Source: Adineta steineri (Eukaryota > Rotifera > Eurotatoria > Adinetida > Adinetidae). Taken from it: a stretch of DNA of 64,000 nt. The stretch spans positions 47,222-111,221 of the forward strand of contig CAJNOI010000191.1 in NCBI GenBank assembly GCA_905250115.1, written 5' to 3'. The translations under genes were made by a program, and so were the position numbers. Positions 23,927 to 35,746 of the stretch are shown here, piece after piece. The notes under the pieces were generated by a model. It was given only the letters and a program-made list of their open reading frames with translations, searched no databases and had not been told where the DNA came from. Position 1 is the first letter of the stretch, and each line of letters starts with the position of its first letter.

Positions 23927-25422
23927 ATTGCTTGATCTAATACAATTAATGAAGAGATAATTCAATGATAATTAATTTATTCAAAATCGATAACAAATAA
24001 ATAAATGTTCGTTTGTCTTTCTTTCTTAATAGAATCGAATGATTCATTATACGATGAATACATATATAACTAACCAATTGATGACGTTTTATTTTCTTTC
24101 TCTTCTTAAAGCAAACCATGTGGATTGTCCAGCAGTGGACCATTGGAGAAGTCGATCGGGAAACTGATGAGATTTCGAGGGATCTTTATAACACAAGTTT
24201 AGTTTCATTCAATTAAATATATGTCGTTTGATAGAGTTTACCGAGATATACTATTCCGTAGCTCTCAACGAACTACAGATGTTCGCATTATCAGATGAAC
24301 CAAAAAATGACTTCATCGTAATCTTCCAACATTAAACTGTCTTTAAAAAGAATCTAAGATCGGAATGACAAAAAAAACTATGAAGAAAAATAAAGCATGT
24401 GCATAAACAAGTAATGATAGTATTGATTAAAGAAAAGAAATTATTCATCCTTACAAAAAACTACCTTGTTGATAATTTATTTCTATTTCTTTTCTGTCAT
24501 ATAACTTATTATAATCCTTTGTTGGATTTTTCCTTCTATCTTATTTTTCAATTCATTCTCACGTGAAATATTCCAAGTCAGTTATTACTGTCTTTCTTTT
24601 TTATCGCATTACCAAAAATTTATTTCAAAAAGACAAATAAATTGAATGAAACAAATACTGACTCGATGATTACACATTTTTCTCTTTCATTGTCTTTCTT
24701 CATCGAAATTTGTCAAGAATAGGAAGAAAAGAGATATAATAATAATAATACAAAGCTACTTTACATTACACAAACGATGACAAAATTAAAAAAAATGGCT
24801 CGTAGACGTTGTTTTCAAGAGGAAAAATAAGAACAGAAAAAATATCATATTGACATTTGTTTGTTTTTCTTTCCCTCGTGCTTAGGTGTGATTAATGAAT
24901 ATCTATCAAACGTTTTCCTCGATAATGACATGATATATTTTCAAAGGTATCGAAGAAAAGAATATTATTGTTTCATTTCTTATTTGTAAGATATTCCTAG
25001 TGTTTTAATCTACCATAAGACAATCAGCAACAACAAATTCAGCTAAGTATCGTAGATTAGGTGGTTCAGAAATAGAAGGACAAACTCTGCAAAAGTTAAA
25101 TGATGATATAACGAATTTTTAGAATAAAAATAAAGTGTTACATGTATACAAGATATACTGATATGAGTACTAGCATAACTGATCCAGAGCTTTCGACTTC
25201 ATCTCTGTGTTTTGCGTAACTTTCAATGAGATCAAGTCAATAAAAAACATACTATCATCGAAAAAATATTATGAGAATCGTTTATATTTTGTATTTGATA
25301 TTAAAATGAAATCAATTCTCAATTTTTCTACAACCATCTTAGATACCACATCAGTTTTACCAGTGAGATTTTGTCACAATAAAATCTTTTTAGATTTCTT
25401 CTATAAATTTATATTCAACGAG
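23927..25422. other. Intergenic; its right part is duplicated upstream of NHL paralogue B
   Basis: From about 24477 to the NHL start, this non-coding DNA resembles 47312-48166 in the same order. Shared stretches include TCTTTTCTGTCATAT, TTTGTTGG.TTTTT.CTT and ATCGAAAAAATAT. The duplication that made the NHL paralogues therefore carried at least 0.9 kb of upstream DNA. A weaker match links 25302-25385 to the leader of paralogue C (shared AGTGAGATTTTGTCACAAT). Confidence 0.55.
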
Positions 25423-27397
25423 ATGGCAATGGTAAACAATAAAACACATTGTTTTACATGTAATAAACACAAAATAACATATTCTTGTGAAGGATGTGCA
25501 AGAAAATTTTGTTTAATACATTTAACTGAACATCGTCAAATATTAACTAGTGAATTACATCATATTACCGATGAATATAATGAATTTAAACAAAGAATTA
25601 ATGAACAAAAGCAAAATCCACAAAATGGCTTATTAATAAAACAAATTAATCAATGGGAAATAGAATCAATTGAAATAATTCACCAAAAAGCACAAGAATA
25701 CAGAGAAATCCTCATTAAATCTTCAGAAATGTTTATTAACGATATTGAAAAGAAATTAAAAGATTTAAATGAACAAATAAAAGAAATTCATCAAGAAAAT
25801 GAATTTAATGAACTCAACTTAAATTATTTAAGAAATCAACTAACAGAAATTACCGAAGAACTAAATAATTCATCAAATATTTCTATTAAAGAAGATTCAC
25901 AATCATTTATTAATGAAGTTTCAATTATTTCACCAAAAAGTAAGATCTTAAATAATGATCAAGAAAATAAAAAAATATTAAGAATATTATTAATAGAAAT
26001 AGAAAAGTTAATTTATTTGTATGCAAGAAAAAACAAACATAGGATATAAAATAAATTTACATTAAAAAAAATGTTCTTTAAATATAAAAACTATCAATAA
26101 GTATGAGACAGTTAATTTTAAGAACTTAAAATGAAATATAATTGCATTGAATCTAAGAAATTATTGATTTCCTCTATTTATTTAGAAGACAAATTTTGTC
26201 AATGAATATCAATTTAGTTACTTAACAAACTTAGTTTCATTTTCTTATGTCTATTAATAAAGGAAGATATTTTTTCTGATTGAAATGATTTTTTAATAAA
26301 AACTAAATGAGATGAATCTACAAAAAAAAATATATTGATAAATTCATAAATAGATTTGTATATTAACATTTTATGATAAATAATGGGTAAATTATATTTG
26401 ATTTTAATTTACTCAGATTTATCCGATTATTTTAGAAATCTCTTTTCGATTTCTTTTATTAATCGTCTTTTACTATTTTTTTTTTCATTATCCTCTAGAA
26501 TCAAAACTTAACAAATGGAAACAAAATGCCATCACTGTGGCTGGTGGAAATGGACAAGGGCAAAAACGGAATCAGCTCAAGTCCCCTCACGGAATCTTTA
26601 TTGATAGGAAGAAACATATTTTCATTACTGATTGTTTCAATCATCGTATTGCTGAATGGGAATGTAATGCAAAAGAAGAACAAATCATGGTAGGTGCAAA
26701 TAAACAAGGAAATCGAATAAACCAATTAGACCAACCAAAAGATGTGGTTGTTGATCAACAAAATCATTCGATCATTATTGCTGATCGAAATAACAGACGA
26801 GTAATTCGATGGATGAATCAAAATCAACAAATTCTCATTCACAATATTGACTGTTCTCGTTTGGCAATGGATAAACATGGATACCTTTATGTTTCCGATT
26901 ATGTGAAGAATGAAGTAAGACGATGGAAAATGGGTGAATATAACAACGAAGGAATTGTAGTGGCAGGCGGAAATGGAAAAGGTTATCAATTCAATCAACT
27001 TAATTCTCCTAGTTTCATCTTTGTTGATGAACATCAGTCTGTTTATGTATCAGATCAAAACAATAGTCGCGTGATGAAATGGAAAAAAGGTGCAAAACAA
27101 GGAACAGTTGTGGCTGGAGGAAATGGTCAAGGAAGAGATCTCAATCAGTTGTCTAAACCTGAAGGAGTCATTGTTGATGATTTGGGTCAAATTTATGTGG
27201 CAGATTGTTGGAATGATCGAATAATGCGTTGGTGTGAAGGAAAAGAAGAAGGTGAAATTGTTGTTGGTGGAAATGGTGGAGGAAGTCGATCAAATCAATT
27301 GAATTGTCCAATGAGTTTATCTTTTGATGATGAAGCAAATCTTTATGTTGCTGATTCAAGAAATCATCGAATTCAAAAATTTGAAATAATTCTGTAA
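25423..27397 (+). CDS. B-box zinc finger/coiled-coil/NHL-repeat protein, paralogue A
   Basis: Exons 25423-25939 and 26499-27397, 471 residues. The start MAMVNNKTHC was chosen because paralogues B and C have their ATG at the same point after a shared TATATTCAAC leader; longer upstream frames need non-ATG starts. Residues 10-37 form a B-box-like zinc finger (C10, C13, C22, C25, C30, H33, H37). Then comes a coiled coil to about residue 165. After the intron there is a beta-propeller of about six NHL repeats with the pattern VAGGNGQG..NQL..P.GI.VD....IYVAD..N.RI..W. Architecture resembles TRIM-NHL proteins without a RING. The propeller is a binding platform for protein or RNA; ligand unknown. Confidence 0.85.
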
Positions 27398-27618
27398 ATA
27401 AAATTTGATTTTGAAAAGATTTGTAATAAAAACTGAATTCAAAAACAATTTTTCAAAATGTAAACAAATTAATGAACACTTTCATTAATTTTAATACGTT
27501 CAACTATGAAAAAATATCTCTTGTTCTCAAAAATAAAATTTATCTGATACAAAAGTTTTATAATCTGAAAATAGATTCATAAAATATGTTCATACATATG
27601 ATGAACAGTAAAAGCAAA

Positions 27619-27816
27619 ACAAGAGAATTATAGATAAAATAATCATAGTGGAAAATTATTGAATTTTATTCGTAACATCTTAATCTATACTTAATATAAT
27701 ATTTTAGATTGACATTGACAAGGAACAGTTGTACAAATTGATTATCTTCAACATTCGCCATTATTAATATTCGAATGACATCAGAAGTTAATTATAAATT
27801 TCATATTAATAAATAT
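27619..27816 (+). repeat. Dispersed 200-bp repeat, copy 1
   Basis: Closely resembles 34205-34404 in the same orientation (ACAAGAGAATTATAGATAAA at the start, AATTTCATATTAATAAATAT at the end). In this copy the repeat runs directly into a telomere-like inverted element at 27817; in the other copy a telomere-like element lies about 25 bp before it. Not coding. Confidence 0.75.
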
Positions 27817-27973
27817 CTTGAGGATGTGGGTGTGGGTGTGAGTATTCGTCGGAAAAGAAGTAATATGTACCCATAACTTAGTGACACTCAACAAAGATTG
27901 TTATTAACCCATCTTGTGGGTGTAGCTGTGTAGGAATAACATAATGATTACACCCACACCAACCCGCACCCTT
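27817..27973. repeat. Telomere-like inverted element
   Basis: Left arm CTTGAGGATGTGGGTGTGGG, right arm CACCCACACCAACCCGCACC before CTT. The roughly 110-bp spacer contains a further TGTGGGTGTAG tract. G-rich arm left, C-rich arm right, as at all other loci. Confidence 0.7.
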
Positions 27974-28396
27974 CTTTTTTAATTTTAAAGAAGATTTTGA
28001 TGATATACAAATTCTACAAGATAATGATGTCGATGAAATGGATATATTTGACTTGATCTATTCTAATTATATATATCTAGTCTTAATTTTTAGATGTTAT
28101 ATTGATAAGATTTTATTAGATCAACGTAAAAAAGTGCAAATTCATATTGATTCTTGTTTTATTCGTCAACCTTATCATTTATTTCATGTTTACTGTACAA
28201 ATCTATCATATAGATTCTACGAGATAAAAGATGAGAAAATTGAGTTAATACAGTACAATATAACTGATCATTCTTTCATTTTATTTTGTATTTGCTATTA
28301 TATTTAAAATTTAGTTATATATAAAACATTGTGAAGAATAAAGGTTATCTCGAATACATATAGAAAGATTTCTAACGTGTTTTAAAATATCATCAC

Positions 28397-28799
28397 TAGG
28401 GGTACACATAGTTCAGTTCTAGTTCAGAACCGTTCACTTTTTCAGAAAACTCAGCTCGCCGAACTGAACTGTCTGAACAGTTCAGTTCAACGAACTGAAC
28501 TTATTGAAACAGTTCAGCTCACGTGAACTGAACTGTGTAAACAGTTCATTTGAACGAAGTGAACTTATTGAAACACGTCAGTTTACATGTACTAAAGCGT
28601 ATAAACAACTTTTTAGACAGTTCAGTTCACGTGAGCTGAACTGTTTCAATAAGTTCAGTTTGTTGAACTGAACTGTCTATATAGTTCAGTTCACATAAAG
28701 TGAACTGTTTTAATAAGTTCATTTCGGTGAACTGAGCTATGCCATCGGTTCTTTAGTTCATTTGAACGGAGTTCATGAACTGAACTGTGTGTACCCCTA
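28397..28799. mobile_element. hAT-type MITE (403 bp) with perfect 8-bp target duplication
   Basis: Termini are inverted: TAGGGGTACACATAGTTCAG on the left, and on the right the complement of TAGGGGTACACACAGTTCAG. The flanks are an exact 8-bp direct duplication, ATCATCAC, at 28389-28396 and 28800-28807. Internally it is an array of GTTCAGTT/AACTGAAC units facing both ways (ACAGTTCAGTTCA), so the whole element can fold on itself. It has no open frame. The 8-bp duplication and TAGGGGT-type ends point to the hAT superfamily. Confidence 0.9.
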
Positions 28800-28807
28800 A
28801 TCATCAC

Positions 28808-29796
28808 ATTTTATGTGGTTGTGTAGCTTTTTATCTGGTGGTTCTAATAAATCAATTTGACGTCGATGAGAAATATACTGTTTTTATACAAGCTTTATAT
28901 AACAGTCTTAGAAAAGTAGTTAAAGAAATCTTTTCAGATAGACTTCGAGACGTCTGCGTTTTCTTTTTCCATGGGTGAAAACCACAGCTCTTTATATTCA
29001 TCTATTTCTATGTTATTCAAAAAATACTCATTCGCCTTTTTTTCTTTTAAATGACCAGTAGTTATATTTACACTATCCCAAGAACTACACGTTAATATAC
29101 ATCTATGATACTTGTAGTAGATCTCTTATCATAACAAACTCAAAAAAGTAATTTATTGTCTTTTAATATTATTCAATAGTACTCTGTCAAATTTATTGTG
29201 CCAATATAACGAACAATAAAAAAAATTCTTATAATTATATTATATTTATCATACTTATCTTCTAGTGCTTTCAAAATAGTCTTTTATTTGAATCATCCTA
29301 TGGCATAGTCTACCTATCTCTTAGACAACCGAGACAATAATGTCTTAATACCTAAGCTATGATTTTTCGATTTGATCACATTCGCAGCTATACATACATA
29401 TTACCTAATAAAGAAAAAGAAAATAACTAATTAATTAAATATTTTTATTTAATCGAATATATATTTTCTTTTATTCTATTGAAATTTTTAATTTGTTCAT
29501 TAAAATATTCGAGAGGATTTGGTCCATCGGTGGTGGATCATACTGTATTTTAAGAGAGCAAATGTATAGAAAACTACTTTCTTTGATTCTTGTTTTTTCT
29601 CGTTCTCATATAAATCAATAGGGAGCCTTCTATTTTTCGAGCTTGTGATCAGTGAGTTTGTGCTTGTTTAACTTGTTAGTTATTGTCTTAAACCAGACTT
29701 TATATTTTTGGATGATGCATCAAGGATAGAAGATGGCATAAGACTACTACGAAACTGTAAGGATGGTTATGATGTTTCTTGCATAATTTTTATTGT
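28808..29796. other. Intergenic, no gene seen
   Basis: AT-rich non-coding DNA between the hAT-type MITE and the next repeat. A small frame just upstream of the MITE (28038-28307, 89 codons) has no recognisable domain and is not called as a gene. Confidence 0.5.
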
Positions 29797-30024
29797 GTAT
29801 CAAATAGCTATTCATGATTCCTTTTATCGTTAGTCACTTCATTGAGGAAACTTGCAGATTCGAATAACATTCTAGCAAAATCATCTTTGAAAGGATTCAT
29901 TTTACTCAATGAGTCAGTACTGTCTTCTTCATTGATTTCTTCTGCTGGGATAAGTGGAGATGATCCACTTAGTATGTACATTCACATCCACATCGAGACC
30001 CACCCATACCCACACCCATCCTCA
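29797..30024. repeat. Second copy of the 190-bp core with CCCACA arm
   Basis: 29797-29986 resembles 21811-21998 (shared AATAGCTATTCATGATTCCT, AAAATCATCTTTGAAAGGAT and TAGTATGTACATTCACA-like end). It runs into a C-rich arm CCCACCCATACCCACACCCA before TCCTC. The left G-rich arm seen in the first copy is degenerate or missing here. Confidence 0.7.
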
Positions 30025-30085
30025 AAAAAGTAGAAACGACTATAGCAGTTTCGAGCTCTGTAACTATGAGACTCTACAAGCGTGC

Positions 30086-30355
30086 TAATCAATTAACGAA
30101 AATCAATAGAGAAACACGATACAAGTCAGTACCATCATGGTCAATATTTGGTAAACTGCGCAAAAGAAGCATTCCCATAGCCACCGACATACCACACATG
30201 TGACAATAATTACTAACGGCCATCATCGGAAAAGTGTACGTTTTTATCAACGAATTTGTATCATAGTATAGAGCCCATAACCCACCAAGAATAGATATTA
30301 TTGCTAGAAGATCGACAATTACTTGCAATACGAAACGTTGGTTTGTCTTCACCAC
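30086..30355 (-). other. Possible membrane-protein fragment, uncertain
   Basis: A minus-strand frame of 88 codons has two hydrophobic stretches (VIVDLLAIISILGGLWALYY and SVAMGMLLL) and codon-like composition, but no ATG start. It lies between two telomere-like tracts. It could be one exon or relic of a multi-pass membrane protein. I do not recognise it, and no partner exons were found. Confidence 0.25.
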
Positions 30356-30376
30356 GATTTACGTTAAAACGGTGCG

Positions 30377-30433
30377 ACTGGGTGTGGGTTTAGATGAAAG
30401 ATAGAGAAAAGACACACACACTCACACCCTCAA
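30377..30433. repeat. Short telomere-like inverted element
   Basis: Left arm ACTGGGTGTGGGTTTAG, right arm ACACACTCACACCCTCAA, with a spacer of about 20 bp. Confidence 0.6.
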
Positions 30434-30934
30434 TGGTCATTCTCGATTCAGCAGAAAAAATATGGAGTCTTTCGAGATGATTTTGTGCAACTGAAGGTGA
30501 GATAAGACATTTGTTGCTGTTATAGATAAGCTAGAATCAGAATAAAAAAAGAAGTAGAAAATGTGAGTTGCTTTAGTCACATCATCAAACCAGGTGAGTA
30601 GTGGTTGACTATTTCATTTCATAGAAATATTTAAAAAGAAAGTGAAGAGAGTTTCGTATTGAGCATCGTGAATCGATTTTACGTTTTTTGCTTTAAATAA
30701 CTAGCTACTCTAGTAATTGTTACTTTACTCTGAGTTCATACTTTACGAGTCATTAGTTCGTTGAGAAAACTGTTTCGTTTCATGTTTGTTGAGACTTCGA
30801 TGTTTGAAAAAGGCATTCGCAAGATATAGCGACTACATCATATTCTATGACAAACTAGAAGTACATTTTCCCTTTATTTTCATAATGACTCATCTATTTG
30901 TTTCATTCGTTAAAGAAATCGTTGAATCAACAAA

Positions 30935-33164
30935 ATGTCAAGCACTACAAACAATCCTTCTCGCCTAGTTCTCATCACTGGAGCTGGAGGTAAAATCGGA
31001 AGCTACTTTGCTGCTCACGCTAACAAAGTAAAGTACACCTTGCGATTAATGGTATGTACACTTGTCATTTCCGTGCAGACAACTAGTTTTGTATTTTTCA
31101 TTGAAATTTGTTTGTTGCTTTACCTCTTAAATTAGGTACATCCATCTCATCAACCGAAAAATATCGAGCTTCTTGAACCTCACGGCGAAGTTGTTGAAGC
31201 TGAACTTGAGGATGTCAAAGCACTGGAGCAGGTTTGCAAGGGAGTACACACAGTACTTCACTTAGCCGCACAGACGAGTGCAGAAGCCACTTGGGATCAG
31301 TTGTATGCACCTAATATTCACGGGTACGTTAATTATTGAACGGCAACAAAGACCAAATTTGAAAGATTTGTTTCTTAGAGTGTACAATATATTTTTGGCA
31401 GCAAAACGAGCTAGCGTAAAGCGAGTAATCTTTGCCAGCTCACTTCGAGCGGTCTGCGGCAATCCAAAAGGTACTCAAGCTAAAACACACGAATTTCCAA
31501 ATCCTGGAGATCTCTACGGTAAGTTTCAGATAGGTTCGATGGTGATAAATCTACGGTTTCAACTGATCAAACCATTTGTAACGAAAACCTGTTTTACATT
31601 GATTTCTAACCTATCCCTGATAGATCTGAGATCATTCTGAAAAATGTTTTAGTCAGACAAAGCTCTCTCGACATGTACTTGTAGGCGTCGAAAACCTCTG
31701 ATAATTTTGATGATACCGCTTTTGTTATAGTGTGAACGAATTTCATAATATCGAAAACGTATTCGAATTGTATTTAGAAATATAACAACAACTATGTCTC
31801 ATTTTCTATTTCCAGGCGTGACGAAATGTTTTGGGGAAGCTTTAGCTAGATATATGGGAGAGCAAGAAGGTGTCTCTGCCATTGCAGTCCGTGTTGGTTC
31901 CTTCAAACCGCATTTCGCTGCACAAGATGAGTCTAAACATGGCGCGATGATGGACGCTTGGTTATCAGAACGTGATGCCTGTCAGCTCTTTGAACGATGT
32001 ATTGACGCTCCGGAAACCATTCGATTTGCCATTGTCCACGGCCTGTCAAACAATACATTCAATTGTATGGACATTCAATCCACGAAAGATCTGTTAGGTT
32101 ACAAACCGCAAGATAACTTCTTCGAAGAAGCAGAGAAATTCCGATCATTAAAAATTAGTCAAAATATTCTCGGTCACAATGTTCAGTAAGTTGAATAGTG
32201 CCTCGTCAATTTTGTCATTCACACTTAATTTTTTCACAAAAAATAATAAGCGTAAAGATTAAACATCTTTTCCTACGTTTTGGTACTATACTACTTTATC
32301 CATCAAGTGAATATTGAAGATGAGATTCGGTTTACTTGCTTTTCTTAGAATGAGACTGAGAATATTGTGCTAGACTGATCTAGTGTCTCTAGAGACTAGT
32401 ATCCCATAATAATCAATCTGACGAAAAGTAACTACTTTTATGATGGTATGTGTTAGGTTATCTGATAAAAATCACAGCAGCTTACTTATCAGAAATACCA
32501 TGTGATAGAAGTTTGGGATAGTGATTCTCCGAGCATCAGATATCACGTTTTCTATTGACATGTTTTAAAACTAATGAGTCTGAGTCAAGAATAATTTTTC
32601 GACGAAGTTATCTGAACTGTTGCGTCATCTTGCGGATGATCATTACGTCGAAACAATGAAATTCACTCATAGAACATTTAGTTATGCTCTACACTAAACA
32701 TGCCCCTTAATTAGTCGTATTATCTTGTATATAGATCCTATCCTTATGCATGTAACGTATATCGAATTCTATGCTGAATAACGCGTCGAGGTTTTCAGTA
32801 ATTTTCCAATGCTCAAGAATAACATAATGTTTTTTAAGTTGGTTTACATTTGCTGTCTACGATACACATAGACGAATTTGTATCACACGATCATAATACA
32901 TATTTATTATGAATTGTCGATAGTTGAACGAAGAATCTCTATAAAGAAAAATGTCGTTCGTATTACATCAAACTACACGAATCGAATATTTTTTGACACT
33001 CGAGAAGAAAAGAAAGACCAAAATGTTAGGTGGTGAATTAGATTTCAGTAGCTTAGAAAAACATCGACGAGTTGTTCTACGTTAAACATTTTTCGGATTT
33101 CAGGGATCCAAAGCAAAAATCAGCACTACCAGACAATGCATCTGATCCTGGTGAAAGAAAATAA
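30935..33164 (+). CDS. NAD(P)-dependent sugar epimerase/dehydrogenase (extended SDR, uronate-dehydrogenase-like)
   Basis: Exons 30935-31051, 31136-31323, 31379-31518 and 31816 to 32189 (TAA). A fifth exon 33104-33164 is also possible: splicing CA|GTAAGT at 32185 to CAG|G at 33104 keeps phase and adds DPKQKSALPDNASDPGERK before a TAA. The short form has 272 residues. The Rossmann motif is LITGAGGKIGSYF, followed by a VLHLAAQTS strand, the catalytic Ser region FASSLRAV and the active-site YGVTK. The C-terminal part (IAVRVGSFKP, MDAWLSERDACQLFERCI) is like bacterial uronate dehydrogenase/NAD-dependent epimerases. It would oxidise or epimerise a nucleotide-free or activated sugar in the cytosol. 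A bacterial origin is possible, but the gene now has introns. Confidence 0.85.
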
Positions 33165-33345
33165 AAAAACAACGAAATATAGTTTTGCTTTTTCTAATCC
33201 ATTGTTTCATCATCGTCGATCAAATTAACCAACAAGATCAACGAAGAATTTTTTTGCAAAATTTCATTATATTCTACACATATATTATTCTTCTTTTAGA
33301 AAAAGTCATAAAATAAAGATTTCTCTCTTAAATTCAGCTTCATCT

Positions 33346-33395
33346 GGAGGGTGTGGGTGTAGCCGAGAGAAGAGCATAATACCCACACTCTTAAG
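33346..33395. repeat. Short telomere-like inverted element
   Basis: Left arm CTGGAGGGTGTGGGTGTAG, right arm TACCCACACTCTTAAG, spacer about 20 bp. The outer bases (CTGGAG and CTTAAG) extend the symmetry beyond the hexamer. Confidence 0.75.
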
Positions 33396-33562
33396 ATCAC
33401 ACATACAGGCGTTTTCAAAAAAATTTGAAAGCTTCTCCCACAGATATCACATTCCATACAAGTGCCCTTCGAATTATTTTATATATTGGTAGTAGATAGT
33501 TTATGAAGAGTACTATACAATAAATCAATACCATATTATCCGTATTTACGGGTCCGGTACAT

Positions 33563-33615
33563 CTTGAGAGTATGGGTGTGGGTGTGGCTATAGACAGAAC
33601 ACACCCACACCCACC
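33563..33615. repeat. Short telomere-like inverted element
   Basis: Left arm CTTGAGAGTATGGGTGTGGG continuing TGTGG; right arm ACACACCCACACCCACC; spacer about 12 bp. Confidence 0.75.
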
Positions 33616-34111
33616 TTTATTCATTAAAATAAATTCAATTCATTTATCGTAAATCACTTTTATATCTTAATCAGTGCTTTTATTTAAAAACAAATACTTC
33701 ACTTATTTTCATAAAAAGACTAAATAATGGGACAATTGATAAAATAATCTTCGAGAAGTACATTCTATTGTATTCTATGTCTGCTCCCGACACTTCATAC
33801 AAATTAATTCATTTTTACCCAAATTTATTTTACATTGTGAAAAAGAGATTGAGGCTTATCCATTGGACTCTACTTGATCGAATTTTATTTGAAAGGATTA
33901 TTTTTGAATGAGCGTAATCTGAAAGATCTGCATAAAAGCGTCATATTACATTTTTTTGTATATTATAAATTTCTTGTAAACAGCATGTGATTAAGAGCTA
34001 CAACTTTCACTACTCATAGAACTTTTTATTTTGCATTCACTGGAAAAATTTGAGTCTAATTGTAAGAATCTTTTCCAAATTATAAGCAACATAAGCTTCA
34101 AAAGATTACTA

Positions 34112-34182
34112 CTGAGAGCGTGGGTGGCGAGTATAGATACGTTATAAATTTGATATCCACACTCACACCCACCCATCCTGAA
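34112..34182. repeat. Short telomere-like inverted element
   Basis: Left arm CTGAGAGCGTGGGTGG, right arm CACACTCACACCCACCCATC then CTGAAG; spacer about 30 bp. Confidence 0.65.
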
Positions 34183-34204
34183 GATGGTGAAGAATTAAAA
34201 CTAA

Positions 34205-34404
34205 ACAAGAGAATTATAGATAAAATAATCATAGTGGAAAATTATTAAATTTTATTCGAAACATCTTAATCTATACTTAACATAATATTTTAGATTGACA
34301 TCAACAATGAATAGTTGTACAGATCGATTATTTTCGATATATTCACCTTTATCAATATTCGAATGACATGAGAAGTAAATTATAAATTTCATATTAATAA
34401 ATAT
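34205..34404 (+). repeat. Dispersed 200-bp repeat, copy 2
   Basis: Same orientation and nearly the same sequence as 27619-27816, with scattered substitutions. Associated with a telomere-like element just upstream. Confidence 0.75.
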
Positions 34405-35576
34405 ATTAATATTGATTATAACAATTTTTCAATATTTAAAAGTTATTCAATTAATTTATTAAATAAATGTAATCATAGATATTCAACCTAAGTAGTAATA
34501 CACTTAAGAAAATCAATCGATATTGTTTTATTTGTATAGTTTTAATTAAAAAATGAAAATATGTTGACTTATCACAAGAAAGAATATTAACACGTATACG
34601 TATATGATTGAATATGGAATAAAAATCTAAATCTATTATAGAAATAAATATTATTTATCATAGAATAGATTTTTTGTTGAAATTCTTCAACATATTTTTC
34701 ATGATTTAATAAATAAAAAGATATTTTATTGAATTATTAACATTTACAATTGATTAATGATCAATCCTTATTCATTTTATATATGAAATTATTTAACCAG
34801 AACATATCGTATAATTTATTCTCTTAAGATCATCATATTCAACTTTAATATCTGGTTTTTTGTTCTTCTATTGTTATTCATATCGATTTATAAGTCTTCA
34901 TTTTTTTGAATATTAATAATGTTAAGAAATCTCATTTCCATCGAATCTTTCTCATCATATCGATATTGGTATGATTTAAATTTTATTATACAAAAAATCA
35001 CATATGAATAATAATAATATTATTGTTTCATTAAATTCTCACAGATTCGATTTCTATGTTATATTTTACTTTTGAAAATATTTATTAAATTTTTCAAAGA
35101 TTGACTTTAGATGATATTTGTATTAAAATAATATTAAAAAAACTGTTTGTTGTATTTTAAAAATATCATTCTGATTTTAATGTAGCACATTGATGTATTA
35201 ATTAGATTTCAATATGATAAAAATAATGATGAATATATCATATTATTCTTTATTAAATATTGATGATTATTATGATATTTAATCATTGAAAATGTTTTAT
35301 TTAATCTTATACAAATAAAATAAACCTAATTTTGTATTTCTCATAAAAATATTTTTCATCTAAAATCTACAAAAAGTTTTTTTAAACAAACATTCAGTTT
35401 TCACATATATATATAAGATATTATATGAAAGAATGCATTTTAAACAATATACAGTTTTTTCAAAGATGTTTTATATAATGAGAAATAGTTTTATTATGAA
35501 TCTATACTGAGATATAGAAAAATAAGTTTGAGAATATTCCTTTATATGCAATACTTGCGTTTTTTCATGATTAAAT

Positions 35577-35651
35577 CTTGAGGGTGTGGGTGTGGGTGTG
35601 GGTGTGGGTGTCATAGTCTGGTTAAAATAAAATCCATAATACCCACCCTCA
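35577..35651. repeat. Telomere-like inverted element with four uninterrupted TGTGGG units
   Basis: Left arm CTTGAGGG followed by (TGTGGG)4 TGTC, the longest perfect hexamer run in the window; right arm ATACCCACCCTCATTC; spacer about 30 bp. Confidence 0.8.
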
Positions 35652-35746
35652 TTCAAAGATGAGTCGAATCAAATTATATTTTAGAGTTTATTTATTGAAA
35701 AGAAACATCCTTGTTCTTCAAAGTAAAAATTCAAAACAGGATAAGT

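Larger units (their letters stand above)
33165..35746. other. Intergenic region rich in telomere-like elements
   Basis: AT-rich non-coding DNA holding four telomere-like inverted elements (listed separately) and copy 2 of the 200-bp dispersed repeat. The stretch 34410-35570 is extremely AT-rich with no recognisable feature. Confidence 0.6.

Noticed and set aside
25207-25422. Longer N-terminus for NHL paralogue A
   Set aside because: It needs a non-ATG start, and the corresponding DNA in paralogues B and C is non-coding; their ATG aligns with 25423.
28038-28307. Possible 89-codon gene
   Set aside because: No recognisable domain, no paralogue in the window and composition like AT-rich spacer; left uncalled.
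35577-35651. True chromosome end at the (TGTGGG)4 run
   Set aside because: Genes and unique sequence continue on both sides, and the run is only about 30 bp, so it is interstitial.
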